From the NCBI GenBank assembly GCA_963576565.1, contig OY755045.1:10167977-10231976 (forward strand): DNA of 64,000 nt, read 5' to 3'. The notes beneath the pieces were generated by a model. It was not told the origin of the DNA. It searched no databases and worked only from the letters and a program-made list of their open reading frames with translations. The DNA comes from Aspidapion aeneum (taxonomy: Eukaryota; Arthropoda; Insecta; Coleoptera; Brentidae). Both the position numbers and the translations under genes were made by a program. Below are positions 13,236 through 25,439 of the stretch, one piece after another (within the stretch, counting starts at the first letter, position 1; the number at the start of each line of letters is the position of its first letter).

Positions 13236-13859
13236 CTTAATAACTAGAATTATGTTTGCAATTGCTACCTTTTTGAAAAACAAATGTTTGTGGAAACAAA
13301 ACAGCAAACACAAATGTATAAAAAACTTATTTAGAGGCAGTGTATGTAGGTCTGGACTAGGCTTAGACCCAAGTATAAGCAATATAAACTTAGATTATCA
13401 AAGAACTGATTAAACACAAGCAGAAGTCTAACTTAAAGATAAAAATTGCATATGCGTATCTACTGCGCTTGTAAGTGAGACTACAAGTGTGTCAACAGCT
13501 CCACCCTACTATGAATAAAACAAGCACAAGCATTCTGAAATTGAAATTGACCTATTTGAAATTAGATTGGATTGGATTTTACAAATTGAATCTATTAAGT
13601 CAATAAAATTATTCGCTTTATCGAGATGAAGCGGTCCGCTCACCAACAGATGTGTCTTGCATTTGGTTTAAGAGTGCAAGTTTTGAAGGTTGACACTACC
13701 TGAGAGCAGATTACTTTTGTCATTAAGGGCCATTTTAAGAAATATTGACATGAGAAATGTTTCAAGTCATCCGAAAATCAAGTGGTCTTGTAGTGTAGCA
13801 CTTAAGAGGAAGAAAATACTTTAAATGTTTCAAATAATATAATCTTTTTTTATTTAGTC
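13236..13859. other. No feature recognised
   Basis: No coding similarity or clear repeat seen. Confidence 0.35.
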
Positions 13860-13864
13860 GGTTT

Positions 13865-14223
13865 AGAACGTTTTTCTACGTTGTCCGACGCCTATTCTCC
13901 ACCTCCTGCCATTCTAGTTTAGGACGCCCTCTTTTTCTCCGCCCTATTGGTTGCCATTCTAGGACCTGCTTTGGTAATCTTTCGTCGTTCATGCGATGTA
14001 CATGGCCGTACCATATCAGTTGCCTTTTAGTGATGTCATCCGTTATACTACCCTCGATTTCCATTCTTTCTTTTATGATCTCATTTCTTATGTGATCTGT
14101 TCTAGATATTCTCATTGATCTTCTTATTGCATCCATTTCGACACTTTCCATTTTTGTTTTGTATTTTTCTGTTACGCGACAAGTCTCTATTCCATGTTCC
14201 ATAATATAATCTTCCAACAGCAA
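13865..14223 (-). pseudogene. RTE-type retrotransposon, C-terminal fragment
   Basis: The minus-strand frame (13876-14223) reads MRISRTDHIRNEIIKERM, then LIWYGHVHRMNDERLPKQVL and RRKRGRPKLEWQEVE. This WYGHVxRM..RLPK..GRRKRGRP block is the hallmark end of RTE-type ORF proteins and matches the copies at 41454-41807 and 62757-63854. Reverse transcriptase and endonuclease are missing here. Confidence 0.85.
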
Positions 14224-14579
14224 AAGATTACTGAGAGCAATTTAGCAGATATCCCATATCAATATTTAAGAATTGAACCCAAATCATAAAATGTTAAAAA
14301 CGAGTTAATTCCTGTTACTTAACTACCACTAGTATCCAGTTAAGTACTGAAAAACATTCTGATGGTAAAAAACCCGAATTTTAATATAGACCCAACAAGC
14401 AGGATTTAAAGAAAGTTCTTTAAAAACGAGTGTGATTGAGATAACGCTTTGATGAAATATTGGAAGAAACAACCGACAAAGCATTAAACAAAAAACAATT
14501 TAAAAAATGAAAAAGTTTAACAACTTTGTTACTGTTTATAATTTCTCACATTAAATACACTGTAATAAAAGTTATTTTT

Positions 14580-15310
14580 TTTTATAGTAGTAGTACTTTG
14601 TTTAAACTTCAGATTGAATATGTATGAGACATATTCTGGAGAAATTGTATGAACATGTGGCATTTATGTAGATATTGGGGAAGCCTTTGATAGCTTAAGT
14701 TGAGAAAAAACTATGTAAGTCTTAGATCTTTTTAATGCCACCACTCAGCAGTAATTTTACGCAAGCTTGCACAATCGGATTTATATGGTCGAACTACTAC
14801 TACTACGCAAGACCACGGCAAAGTAAGAAAGAGAGAAAACTATCGGATATATTGGCACCAAATCTAAGCTATCTTCAGGCTGCGCCTTGGTGTCCTTGGT
14901 AAAGGTACATGGTCTTTGGGTAAAACTATAGCACTTCTTGATAGAAACATCCAAAAATGAAGTCAAATAATAAATAAAGAAAAAACTAATAATATTAAAA
15001 TTCTAAAAGACGACGAAATAGATGCTCCAAATTTACAGGGATTAAAACTTTTCAATATTTACCTGTGGGGAAATATTAATTAAAAAGCAAATTCCGTTTT
15101 GTACCTAACTATATGTGCAGTGCAAACATCCCACCTCCCTCTTATTTAAAAGAACATTCTGTTTCAGAAGAAAAGTAACACGATTTCCTGAAAGAGTTCT
15201 GTACTGGACACCAAAAAACATAAGTATAAAGAGAAGCACTAGAGAATGATATCAAAAGTATACAAGTAAGAAGGTGGCGTAAGAGGTTATCGCTAATAAA
15301 AGAAATTAGG
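14580..15310. pseudogene. Possible further retrotransposon debris
   Basis: Around 14655-14700 the + strand reads CGIYVDIGEAFDSLS, which resembles the FxDxxxAFDS core of a non-LTR reverse transcriptase. Around 15200-15290 a short RVLYWTPKNISIK phrase appears. Both are broken and isolated. Weak evidence only. Confidence 0.3.
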
Positions 15311-15537
15311 AATTTAAAAAATAATAATATTTTCAGAAATAGTTCATTATTTACAGTGAAGTTTTTTTAAATACAAAGATGAAAAAAAAAACTTATCTCA
15401 GTCTTCTCCTTGTATGTGGCTCTGAGTCGCCTGTGCGGGACTCCCCTTTTTAATGGATCTCTCTAGGTCTTATACATGAAGAGAGGGTTAAGCACTACTT
15501 GAGAGAAGTTTTCTTTTTGTATATTTTTAGTTCTTAC

Positions 15538-15714
15538 CTGATCGTCGTGTAGATTACAGTTGACAGATTTCCAAACGGTGATATCAGTACACTTGCATCC
15601 TGGAACGTCACAAATGGTTACTCCCTTTTGCGCCGTTACCACCTTTAGCACCATCCACAGCACCATAATCCAAACAGTCCCTGTGAACAGGCTTTTGACA
15701 TTTGATGACGACAT
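15538..15714 (-). CDS. First coding exon of a secreted or membrane leucine-rich-repeat protein (signal peptide + LRRNT-like cap)
   Basis: On the minus strand an ATG at 15714 opens 59 codons that end exactly at a consensus donor (CAG then GTAAGAAC, exon end 15538, phase 0). Residues 8-28 are a hydrophobic signal peptide (LFTGTVWIMVLWMVLKVVTA), with likely cleavage after VTA. Residues 35-59 read CDVPGCKCTDITVWKSVNC.., a CxxxxCxC...C pattern like the N-terminal cap of leucine-rich-repeat ectodomains. A longer frame continues upstream of the ATG without another Met, so this Met is preferred. Downstream exons should lie at lower coordinates; none was recognised, so the next intron is long or the rest is off the left edge. 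The exon is antisense to highwire and, if highwire's 5' exons lie further left, nested in its intron. An isolated duplicated exon is the alternative. Confidence 0.6.
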
Positions 15715-15829
15715 GATTGCTACAGTTGCACTTGCTACTACACCATCCTTTGTCTTTGTGTCTGACACTCATTCCTTGATTTCACCTACTATAGAGTCCT
15801 CATCCCATAAGAAAACTGAGGCACTATAA

Positions 15830-16355
15830 TTGACAGCAGGAAAACTTAACTAATTTATAATTATAACAGTCGTTTTATTTGTTTTTGTTATTTTAAAAAA
15901 ATCTGGATAACTAGATTTAGAACACAAACTCGATGTTATCATTCGCATGGCTCATCCTTTTGGAAACAAATGACACAACGAAAACAAACAAAAGACAGCT
16001 GAGAGCATGAGTGAACTCAGTGAAACGCTCAGTGACTCGAATCGTATTAAAAATAAAGGTTCGTTCGCTTGTGTGTATGATTCAGACATGCGCGTTTTAA
16101 AATTATTCGTCCGGCTTGAAGAACCGATTTAGACTGAGTCTGATGCTGTTTATTGTGGACTTGTGGATGCTTGCCTGGGTTTGGGGTTTGCGAGCAACAT
16201 TATTCCACAACAAATCGAAAGTTTCCGTGATTATCGGGTAAAATAATTTTGTTAAAAGGGACTCATCAGAACACTGAATGGCCAAGAAAAGCAATAAACA
16301 CATCTAACGTCATCTTTTAAGAATGGGTTGAGGATTCAATTTTTTTAATTAAAGA
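15830..16355. other. Region upstream of the LRR exon, nothing firm
   Basis: Should hold the 5' UTR and promoter of the minus-strand LRR exon if that gene is live. No core promoter element could be assigned with confidence. A 66-codon minus frame at 16103-16303 is unrecognised. Confidence 0.3.
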
Positions 16356-17534
16356 TCTATCTACATTGGCGTAGCTAGGGAGGGGCCTGGGGGGGCCTGG
16401 CCTCCCCTGAAGTCCCTCAGGCCCCCCCTAAGATATTTTAGGCCTCCCCTACCGACTACTAGTAAAAGAACATGACGCTGAAAATACATACTTTTCTATT
16501 ATTATTCGGGAAATATTCAAATAAAATAGGTGCATTAAAATTTAAAATCATTCAGATAATGTTTACATTTCAGGAAAAAGCCCTTGTCTTGCGGAATTAG
16601 GCATTTTCTCTTTAAATTATCGGTAACTTTTCTGCACTTATGCAATTTCCCGAAAATATTTTTTAAATTTAAACATAATTATGCATATTGAATATTTCAT
16701 ACATATTGGCGACATCTTGTAAAATATTATAGAAGTGTAAGTTAAATTTCGCATTTAATAAAGACAGCGACCTTTGCCCCTCTGTTTCCGAAATCGGGTT
16801 GTAGATGTCGTAAGGTTATAAAAGACCGTTTTAAACTGTTTTTCTAAAATAAATATAATAATCTTTTTAGTTTTTTTGAGGTTAGCGTTTAGGGTCTTAT
16901 GGAAATTTTCCGATTTTGGTGACAATTTCATAACCATTTTCATATTAAGTTTTCCCACGTCGTTAAATGGAATAAATTCGTCGAGCAATACCGGGAAATT
17001 TTTAATAATAATACTTCTGCTCTAAGAGCAGAAATGACCGTTTTAAAGAATTGTATTTTTCGGTAAAATCAAACTGTTGGTCATGATTCTACTACCAACT
17101 TTTTAAAGTTGCGAGTATTCTTCCAATTTCAAGTGCAACTTGCGAGAGGTCTTTCTCTGCCATGAGGAGAGTTTTTAATTGGCTTAGAACAACTATGACT
17201 CAAGAGAGACACTCAGGTTTGTCATTGTTATTCATAGAAAAAGATGTTGAGGTCGACTTAGACAGTGTGGTAGACGCTTTCAGTCAGGAACGTAGAAAAC
17301 TTTCTTTGTAGAATTGCTGAATTACATACTTTCTGTGTATACATATAAATAAGTTGGTAAATGTATTATTAAATTTGTTATATTAAAATATTAGAACATT
17401 TAATGCGCGTATTTTTTTTTATTCATTGCACACTTTGAACGACTCTTTAAAACCTATGTTTGCTTTTTGTTCAAGATAGACCGGGGCCACGGCCCCCCCT
17501 GAAAAGCAAGGCTAGCTACGCCAATGTCTATCTA
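16356..17534 (+). mobile_element. Internally deleted hAT transposon with 8-bp target duplication
   Basis: The element spans 16364-17526. Its ends are inverted: CATTGGCGTAGCTAGG at the left, and the reverse complement of CATTGGCGTAGCTAGC at the right, each followed by a G/C-rich run (GGGGGGCCTGG at left, GGCCCCCCCT at right). The flanks are an exact 8-bp duplication, TCTATCTA, at 16356-16363 and 17527-17534. Eight base pairs is diagnostic for hAT, and the interior encodes a hAT dimerisation tail. At 1.16 kb it cannot encode a whole transposase and is non-autonomous. Confidence 0.93.
17087..17311 (+). pseudogene. hAT transposase C-terminal dimerisation fragment
   Basis: The + strand frame reads VASILPISSATCERSFSAMR, then RVFNWLRTTMTQERHSGLSL and ends near QERRKLSL with TAG at 17309-17311. 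CERSFSAMRRIKxxLR..M..ERxxxLxLL is the canonical C-terminus of hAT transposases of the ZMYM / P52rIPK-like group. An in-frame stop just upstream of 17087 and loss of the DDE core show that it is a dead fragment. Confidence 0.92.
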
Positions 17535-19345
17535 TCTATCTATCTATTTAACCTTCTTCACTCCATCTTTGGACATAGGCCTCCCCCAATATCTTCCACT
17601 CTTCTCTGTCTGTCGCCGTATTCATCTAGTTCCCGCGTGTTTCTTCAAATCATCTACCCATCTCATTTATGATCTTCCCCTACTTCTTTTATTTTCCCAA
17701 CGTCTCCAGTTTCCAATATATTTGTTCCATCGATCGTCTTTCTGTATGATTTTATGACCGGCGAATTTCTATTTTAATTTTGTTACTTCTTCTCTGACAT
17801 CCCTTACTTTTGTTTTTTTCCTTATCCATTCATTCCTTTTTCTATCTGTTAGCTTTATATGTAACATTTGTCTTTCTATTGATGTTTAGGCTTTCGGTAG
17901 CTTATCCATGTTTAATTTTATAAATGTCCAGGTCTGGGATCCATAGGTAAGTACAGGAAGGATACATTGGTTATACACTTTCATTTTGAGGTACTGAGGA
18001 TATTTTTTATTTTTTAACGTGTAGCTTAATTTACCAAATGCTGCCCAGGCCAATCTTACTCGTCTTTTGATTTCAGCTGTTTTCTTGTTTGAAGTGTAAC
18101 CTTCTTTAGGCGCGTTTAGTAGTTTTTGTGGGTATTGAATTGAACTGAGCCGTCAGGCTCGGCTATGTAACGCTCATTCGGGTGAAATCGGCTCGAGTCG
18201 ACTAGCTGTGAGAAACATTCAGCGAGCGATGTGATGATGCAGATGAAGGCCTTGTTGAAGTTTACTTCTGCCGTGTGGTCTTAAGCACACACAATCATTT
18301 TTTTTTTCGTTTATTAATTTATCCCAGATATACCTGTATTCCTCTACCTGTTCTACTTTCTGTTGGTTACTGTAGTACATACTTAATATATTTTTAGCTG
18401 CTGTATTCAGCATTTTTATCTTTCTTGTCTGTTATTAAAGTATTGTTCATACTCGTCTTAGTCTTTTGTGTTTGATTAGTCTTTGTCCTTTGATTAGTCT
18501 TAGCTGTCTTAAACAAAATCGGCTGTTCATACTCGTCTTTTGTTTTTGATTAGTCTTAGTCATAACCCACTGAAAAAATTTTTTTAATAAAAAGGCCCCT
18601 TTTCAAAAGTCATTTTCTACACAAAACAATCTTATTTAACCTAATTTGGGCACGAAACACAGACACGAAAGAACAAAAGCGAAAAAGAAAATAAAAACAA
18701 ATAAAATTTTGAGGTTATGTTGAGATTTTCTGTTAAAATGCTCTTCGGACGCCCTGTAAAAAAAAACAACAAATATCAGCTGATGTCTGTCACTCGTCTT
18801 AGTCGTTGTCCTAAGGATTGAAAGTTGGCAACTCTTAAGACAAAGACTAATCAAAAACAAAAGCAAAAGCATTGTATGAACACTCCCATAAGAAACAGTG
18901 GTTTTAACTTTCTTATGACAAGACATATGACTAAACCAAGACAAAAGACTAGACAAAAGACGAGTATGAACGATCCATAAGTTATTACTTTAATGCCTAT
19001 TTCTTCTTAATCTAAGTTTTTTAAAATATCTGCTAGGGTCTGGTTAAATAGTTTAGGAGATATTGTGACACCCTGTCTATCACCCTTCTTATGCGGATTG
19101 GCTTGGTTCCGTCGTGGATTTTGATTGATGTTGTTGCTTCGCTATATATATTGGCTATTAATTCTGTATATCTGTGATCTATTCGGCTATTAAATAAAGA
19201 TGCTTTTACTGTCCAGTGCTCAATGCTATCGAAAGCTTTTTTGAAATCTATAAACGCAATATACAGTGGACTGTTGTATTCATTGGCTCGTTCTATTAGT
19301 ATGTTCATAATTAATAGGTGATCAACTGTACTGAAACCTTTTCTG
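17527..19345 (-). mobile_element. RTE-type retrotransposon copy, minus strand, with (TCTA)n 3' tail
   Basis: The element's 3' end is the (TCTA)n run at about 17527-17547. Reading leftward on the minus strand, its 5' portion contains YIAFIDFKKAFDSIEHWTV, the F-x-D-x-x-x-AFDS core of a reverse transcriptase, at 19033-19308. Closer to the tail are diverged pieces (for example NTAAKNILSMYYSNQQKVEQ at 18219-18413). The copy is interrupted by a TIR element (18445-18971) and has stops and frameshifts. A sense-strand relative lies at about 23780-24545. Confidence 0.75.
18445..18971. mobile_element. Short TIR element (MITE) inside the RTE copy
   Basis: The left end begins GTTCATACTCGTCTTAGTCT; the right end, reverse-complemented, begins GTTCATACTCGTCTTTTGTC. 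Direct and inverted GACTAATCAAAAACAAAAG phrases fill the arms. The region is 527 bp with no coding potential. No unambiguous target duplication was seen. Confidence 0.65.
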
Positions 19346-19750
19346 AAGCCTGCTTGTTAGCCTATCTGTTAGTATAAACGTGAAAAGCTTATAAATTCCA
19401 TGGAGGAGTGTTAATATGCATAATAATTGACATTACATTTAAAATTATTAGGTACACTGTTCCACAATAGTAAATGTGGTGGCATATGACATCCGATTGG
19501 TTAGTATACGGGTAAGACAATTTGGTTTCAGTGCCGACCGAACAGGCAATGGTTTTGTTAATGGTTGTTTGGGATTTTTGCAGTGGCGTTACAATCTGTC
19601 TATAAAAAAAATTATTTGACTCATTTAAATCGTTCCCTATTTTAAACATAATGCGCGAAATTAACCGTCATTCTTTATTTGAAGACTATGCCTCATTTAC
19701 AGGCATATACCTACAACACGTCACCCATCTGTACTGAGAAAAGGCCTCTA

Positions 19751-20564
19751 AAAATGACTACTACAAGCGTGCCGCCATGTTGGATTTCAAATGAACCACA
19801 ACGTATGGCTTGGATAAATTAAGGCTACCGATAATGGGTGCTACACTCTCAACGCCATCTCTTTTCTATGCTTAAAAACGCCCATTTCCATTTACCTTAG
19901 CATAAATATCTCTTAATTTAGCTGCTTCGGTATTTGCATCTCAGACGCGACGGATTTTTGGTCATGTGATTACAGATTAGTCTGAGCAAATTGGAATTAA
20001 CAAACGAAACGGATCAAATCGATCAAATTTTTATAAATGGTTATAACCTTAAATATAACCAAAAATACTATGTACATATTGCAACTCACGCCCAGCTATA
20101 ATTTTGGCAAAATTTTCCTGTGATGTCGGAAATGTATATAATTTGTTGTCTTCAGCATCAAATAAGTCGATTTCAATCATTTTACATAAAAAAATTATTT
20201 TTGTAAACAAAACACATACATAAAACGTCACAATCTCGGATTAATCTGTTTCGTCGATCAAAATGTACGGAGCAACCAGATTTACGTCCGACTAGTCTGA
20301 GCGAATTACCGAACGATTCAGATCTACCTCCTCTAAATCTAGATGGAATTAACGAACGTTTTCGATTAAAAAGATTAATCCGACGTAAATACCGAACGCA
20401 AAAGCTTCAAAAATGTGAAATAAGCGGCTACGTCAACTCAAGACAATGGCTTATTGGTCTTGAAAGCAGTACCTTTCAAACTTTATTAAAAGCGTCTACT
20501 TTTTTAATCCAACGTTGGGATTCATTTGAATCCAATATGGCCTGAACGCTTGTAACAGTCATTT
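19751..20564. mobile_element. Probable TIR element, imperfect arms
   Basis: The left end reads AAAATGACTACTACAAGCG and the reverse complement of the right end reads AAAATGACTGTTACAAGCG; inward both continue with a CCATGTTGGATTTCAAATGA / CCATATTGGATTCAAATGAA pair. Internal inverted phrases (AGTCTGAGCAAATT at 19980, AGTCTGAGCGAATT at 20290) support an old foldback-like element. No ORF. Confidence 0.5.
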
Positions 20565-20799
20565 TCTATTGATAGTTTTATCAGGCTTTAGTATTACATC
20601 TATATAAGTACGTTTTTGCAGACTATGCTTCATTGGAATCTCGATTTGAATTACAATTTAGTACATTACACGTAAATTTGATAGTTTCACTCGTGTACAC
20701 TACATAAGCCTTAATGTGCGTCCAGACTAATTGTGCTCGTGGTACTTTTAATGGCTTAGACACTTGAGAGGATCTGTATTGCTCGAATTCTTCCTCCGA

Positions 20800-21375
20800 A
20801 AGAGATTTGTGTGCGGGAAAACCTAATAAGAAGATTTTTCAATAAGAATAGTATAATCTTCATAGACATAATAGTCAAACAGCAATCAAAGCTCTAGCAT
20901 TCCAGCAAATAAGCTACAAAGTTGTTTTATAGGTCGATAAGTGGCTGTATCACGAGATGAGTGAATGAATAACATCGAAACCACTGCTTTTAAACAAAGA
21001 GGCGAAAACACAGCAAGAGCATGGTAAAGTCCTCTCAGCGTTACTCACGCAGACCTCCTTAAGCTAAATAGAAAGAGCCGGCCACTGCACATTGAGGAAA
21101 CACTTGCACAGAATCGGAATCTACAGAGATAAGCCCACTCTAGCAGACTAGGTGATGAAGCCAACGAATCAGCCGCTCACCTTATATCCGAGTACTTAGC
21201 ACAAACCTTCTTTAGAACAAAAAACCTGTACAAAAACCCCACCGTGAAAACAACAAACAACAATAAAGGTGCAATTACGCCTCGCGAGGTATTTAAGCCT
21301 CCTAAATTGAGTCAGGGTCTCCAAAACCTAACCCTACTGTAGGAATGAAACAGTCAAATCAATCAATCAAACCAG
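20800..21375 (+). repeat. Non-LTR retrotransposon 3' tail
   Basis: Same series of phrases as the tail at 12820-13235: GTGGCTGTATCACGAGATGA, CACTGAGGAAA-like, GGAATCTACAGAGATAAG, and a terminal CCTACTGTAGGAATGAAA followed by CAATCAATCAATC. Third dispersed relative of the 7.5-10.5 kb array. Confidence 0.6.
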
Positions 21376-23779
21376 TAGTCGCGGAATCAAATTTAGCAAA
21401 CAATTTTTTATACTGTTAAATACACACGTTTGCACTTACTTAAATGGCAAACACCAATGGAATATATTTACTGTTTAGTCTGTAGTTAATCTTCGGTGAC
21501 ATAATGTTACGCCACTGATGTTTCTCTGACTGACTGGATGTGTGTTGCTTCTTCTTTTTTTCTTTTTTGAAATGTATAAGCTTTTCTCTCTTCAGAAGCT
21601 TTAGTGGCCATATAGGCCTTTCATTTGTGCCTTCTTTGTGATCGTTTAGATTCTGAGGTTGGATGTTTTTTACTTCTCTCATTAAAATCATATCATCTCA
21701 ATAGACACACAGAGAAGAATTACAACGAAGAGACCACGTTCCTTCATGTTGATGACAGAACCGTCACAGCGATGATTCAGACTACATGTTGAGTAATTAA
21801 TTGATTATGGACATTGGATGTATGGATAAACTAATTACAGCTTCCTCAATACATTAACAATAATCAATAAAAATAGACTGACAAGAAAATAATGGAAAAG
21901 TCAGCCTACGACAATGCTGCATTTCAAAGTAGGATCGGACTTGTTATAGAGGGGGCTTTGCGCACCTAAAGTATTTTATTTATATTTAATTGCAATTTAA
22001 ATCCCATAACTTCATCAATGTTAATTCATCGCTCTAATCGACAGCCATCTTGGATCCGATTTCTCGCCTATATCGCGGGGGTCGCGGTTCATGTAAACAC
22101 AAAATCCGAGAAAACAAAACTTTCTTTTTAGGAATCAGGACTTGTATTGTGTGTTGCTACTAAACAAACTCGGATGTAATGAGAAAAGTTAAGGCAAGAC
22201 AATTTTATAAAACTACAGCGCCGGAAATCGTGCTGCATCCATGCACTTGCCGCTCGCGGTTGAATTTATTTAAACATTTTTTTGAAGTTGTTTCTGGCGT
22301 TATTACGACACAGCTGATTGCTAAAAAGTACCGTTGTTCAGTAACCGATTCTAATTTTTTTTTATCAACTTCATCAAAAATTAATTCTTGCAGCTTCTCT
22401 TGTAAACCTCTAGAAATAAAAATCAGCAAAGAAACTAGAAAACCTTATATACATAATACTTATCGATTTATTAAACGCAGAACAGACTAAGATGCTGAAT
22501 ATGTACATTTTAGTAGTACAGAAAGGAACAACAACAAAAGCTAATAAAACTAAGCTGAAAAACGAACTGTAATTAAAAAAAACTAACTGAGAGAATAAAT
22601 AGATGAAAAGCTGATTGCGATTGAAACAGACTTACAAGAAGTAAAATCAATTTTTACTAAGAAAAAAAGAAGATTAAAGAAAGCTAATTAACTAAAGTTC
22701 AAGAAAGGCTAAAGGCAGATTTTAAATAGCAACAATATTAATTTTCAGGGCTTGAAGAAAAAAACAAAAAAGAAGTTGAAAAGTTAATAGAAGTTCCTTT
22801 AAATAATTAAAACATACAAGATTAAACAACTGAATAAAAACAAACTATGATTGAGAAAGGTATTGCTAATGAAGAAAGTGATTCAAATTTGGAGCAAAAA
22901 ATTTTGGTCGAAATGCTGAATTTTGCCAACAGCAAGAAAATTAATCTAAATACATACTTACGTATTGTAATACATTGTCACCAAAAAATTAACAAATAAA
23001 AACTAGCTAGCTTAAAAAAGAAAAACGGGAAAAAAGAAAATACTAATTAAAGAAAAACTTATTATGGAAAATAACATTTACAAAAAAAATGTTACCCAAC
23101 TCTTAAATAACCATGCTTCCCTTTTCTTATGCATTTTGTTAACAAGTATATTCTTGTTAAAACCTGTCAACCAAACTGTAACCAGATCCGACCTGCCTTT
23201 CTCTTATATGCCACACATGCATTTTTTGCAACACATGATCCCAGGTCCCGATTCCTTTCTTCTTTTTACGAGAGGGTTTTCTTAAGGACCAATATTTTGA
23301 AGGCAGGTACAGAAAGTACAGATTTTGTATTATTTCTTTATGTTGAAGATTTCTAATTGTTCGTTTAACGACTTTTGATTGGGGTCACTGAATCTTATAC
23401 CAATTTCTTGCTTAATTTTGTCTTTCTATGCTTTATTTCAAGCGGGTGTTGACGATCATTGTAGTTCATATTATCCTGTGGATAGATCAGCATCTACCTG
23501 TTTTCTAAAAAAAATGTATTTAATTTCAAAAATATTATATATAAAATATAAGACACAGTAGCCGCACTGAAAATATCAAAATAGCAAACAATGACGCTGA
23601 AACCACTAACTCCAGTTTAGTTTATCGGGTCAGTCTGACCCGCCGTATCTCTTTTCGCGCTTCAAGGGTTTGAGAGAGATAGAGGCAAGCTGCATTCTAA
23701 GATGAGTTTAAAACAAATCTTTACTACGAGGTATTCAGTCAGAAATAGGATCAAAGTAAGCTGACAATACTTGAACCAT
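21376..23779. other. Unassigned, very A-rich between 22500 and 23060
   Basis: No recognised gene. A 103-codon + strand frame at 22179-22490 (starts MRKVKARQFYKTTAPEIVLH) and an overlapping minus frame have no family resemblance I can name. The purine-rich block at 22500-23060 yields Lys-rich translations full of stops. Confidence 0.35.
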
Positions 23780-24545
23780 GCTGACAATATCGCCTTAATA
23801 ACAGATACAAAAGAAGTACTGATAAAAATGCTGAAAGAACTGGATACAGCAGCTAAAAATATAGCCTTGAGTATGAACTACACTAAAACTAGCCATCATA
23901 ACAAACACAGATGAAGATATTACTATCAGAATAAAGCAAGAAAAAATACAACAAATATATCTGGGACAAATTATTAAATTAAGAAAAAGAAAACCTAATA
24001 GCTGAAATCAAGAGAGGAGAAAGATTGGCCTGGGCAGCATTCGGTAAATTAAGCCACATATTTAAAAATAAAAAATATTCTCTCTCGAAACTCAAAACGA
24101 AAGTGTATAACCAATGTATCCTTCCTGTACTTACCTATGGACCCCAGACCTGGATAAGCTAACAAAACTCCAAAGATCAATGGAAAAACAAATGTTACAT
24201 GTAAAGCAAACAGACAGAAAAAGGAATGAATGCAAAAGAAATAAAACAAGTCAGTCATGAGATAGTCAAACATGTCAGAGGAGAGGTAGCAAAATTAAAA
24301 TGGAAATTTGCCGGTCTTAATATCAGACAAAAAGACGATCGATGGAACAAATATATTGTAAACTCAAAACCTTGATGAAATAAAAGAAGTAGGAGAAGAC
24401 CTCAAAAGATGGGCGGACGATTTGAAGAATCATGCGGAAACTAGGATGCAAACTGCGACAGACAGAGAACAGTGCGAGACATTGGGGTCTATTCAGTCTA
24501 TGCTTTTTTCGCACTCAGAATGGGAGGATTTGATAGAGATTTAAT
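23780..24545 (+). pseudogene. RTE-type retrotransposon fragment, sense strand
   Basis: Broken + strand frames include ERLAWAAFGKLSHIFKNK, LSKLKTKVYNQCILPVLTYG and SMEKQMLHVKQTDRKR, the region between reverse transcriptase and C-terminus in RTE-type proteins (AWAAFGKL..K...YNQCILPVLTYG). The same family as the minus-strand copy at 17527-19345 (compare the 'CTGCCCAGGCCAATCT' phrase near 18040). Frameshifts and stops throughout. Confidence 0.7.
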
Positions 24546-25435
24546 AATCTATCACAAAAATAAAGAAATATACTTTCCTTTCCATCTTATTTGGTATATC
24601 TCTCTTTCCTGAATGCACTGGGTTGTGTTTCCATCTTCTTCTCTCTCATTCCCTGTCTCTTGGGTCTAACGTACTTGGTACATACAGTGGTAAAAGCATT
24701 CTCTGTAGTATGCCACCATAGATCTGTTAGTGATTGATAGTCCATTTTCGGAGTATTTACCTCTTGAAGAATTTCTTGGAGATATTTCTCTCAATAGATG
24801 TTGTGAGTACAAGGTACAATCTAATTCAAATAAATAATTAAATAAATAATGCCTTTATTTAGATTTATTCAAATCTATCTAGATTTGCCAGATCAATTTC
24901 AACCTATTCTTGAACGAGAATGATGCAGTGACCCTATAAAGTTTAGAGTATTTTAAAGAATTCCTGTGAAGAAAGGGACCTTCAACATCTGTAGGCGGAT
25001 ACCCATTAACGGATTTTGTTGTTAATGGATGGCGCTTAATTCTTTGAAGAGTCAAAAAGTGCGCCAAAATTTGTTTGGAATTTGAAACGCCTAATAACTA
25101 GGACATTGTTAATTATTGACTATAAAGTTAGATTATAACAGGGTTCTTACGCTTCCTGACAATCCTGGTGTTTTTCAAAATCAAATTTTAGGCCTGGAAT
25201 TTAAATGAAATTAAAAAAAATTAAATTTTTTGGAATTTTTTAGCTTTTTAGATTATATGAATAAAGCATATTGGTGAATGAATGGGCGAAATATTAATTT
25301 TCACCATATATCAGAATATAAATGTTATTTGTTTGAATGTAGGATTTTAATAAGTTGGGACAAAGAAATAATTGCTCTTTTTTTATAGGTATTTATTTGA
25401 CTTCCCCAAAAATCTCTCAACAAATGATGCAATAG
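24546..25435. other. No feature firmly recognised
   Basis: A 62-codon minus frame (24879-25067) ends FKNRLKLIWQI and looks more protein-like than its neighbours, but I cannot assign it to a family. The remainder is AT-rich. Confidence 0.3.
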
Positions 25436-25439
25436 TGGA

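Noticed and set aside
22179..22490. 103-codon frame as a gene
   Set aside because: No family resemblance, no splice or promoter context, and a competing frame on the other strand.
24879..25067. 62-codon minus-strand frame as a host exon
   Set aside because: Looks protein-like, but no splice borders or family could be assigned; left unannotated.
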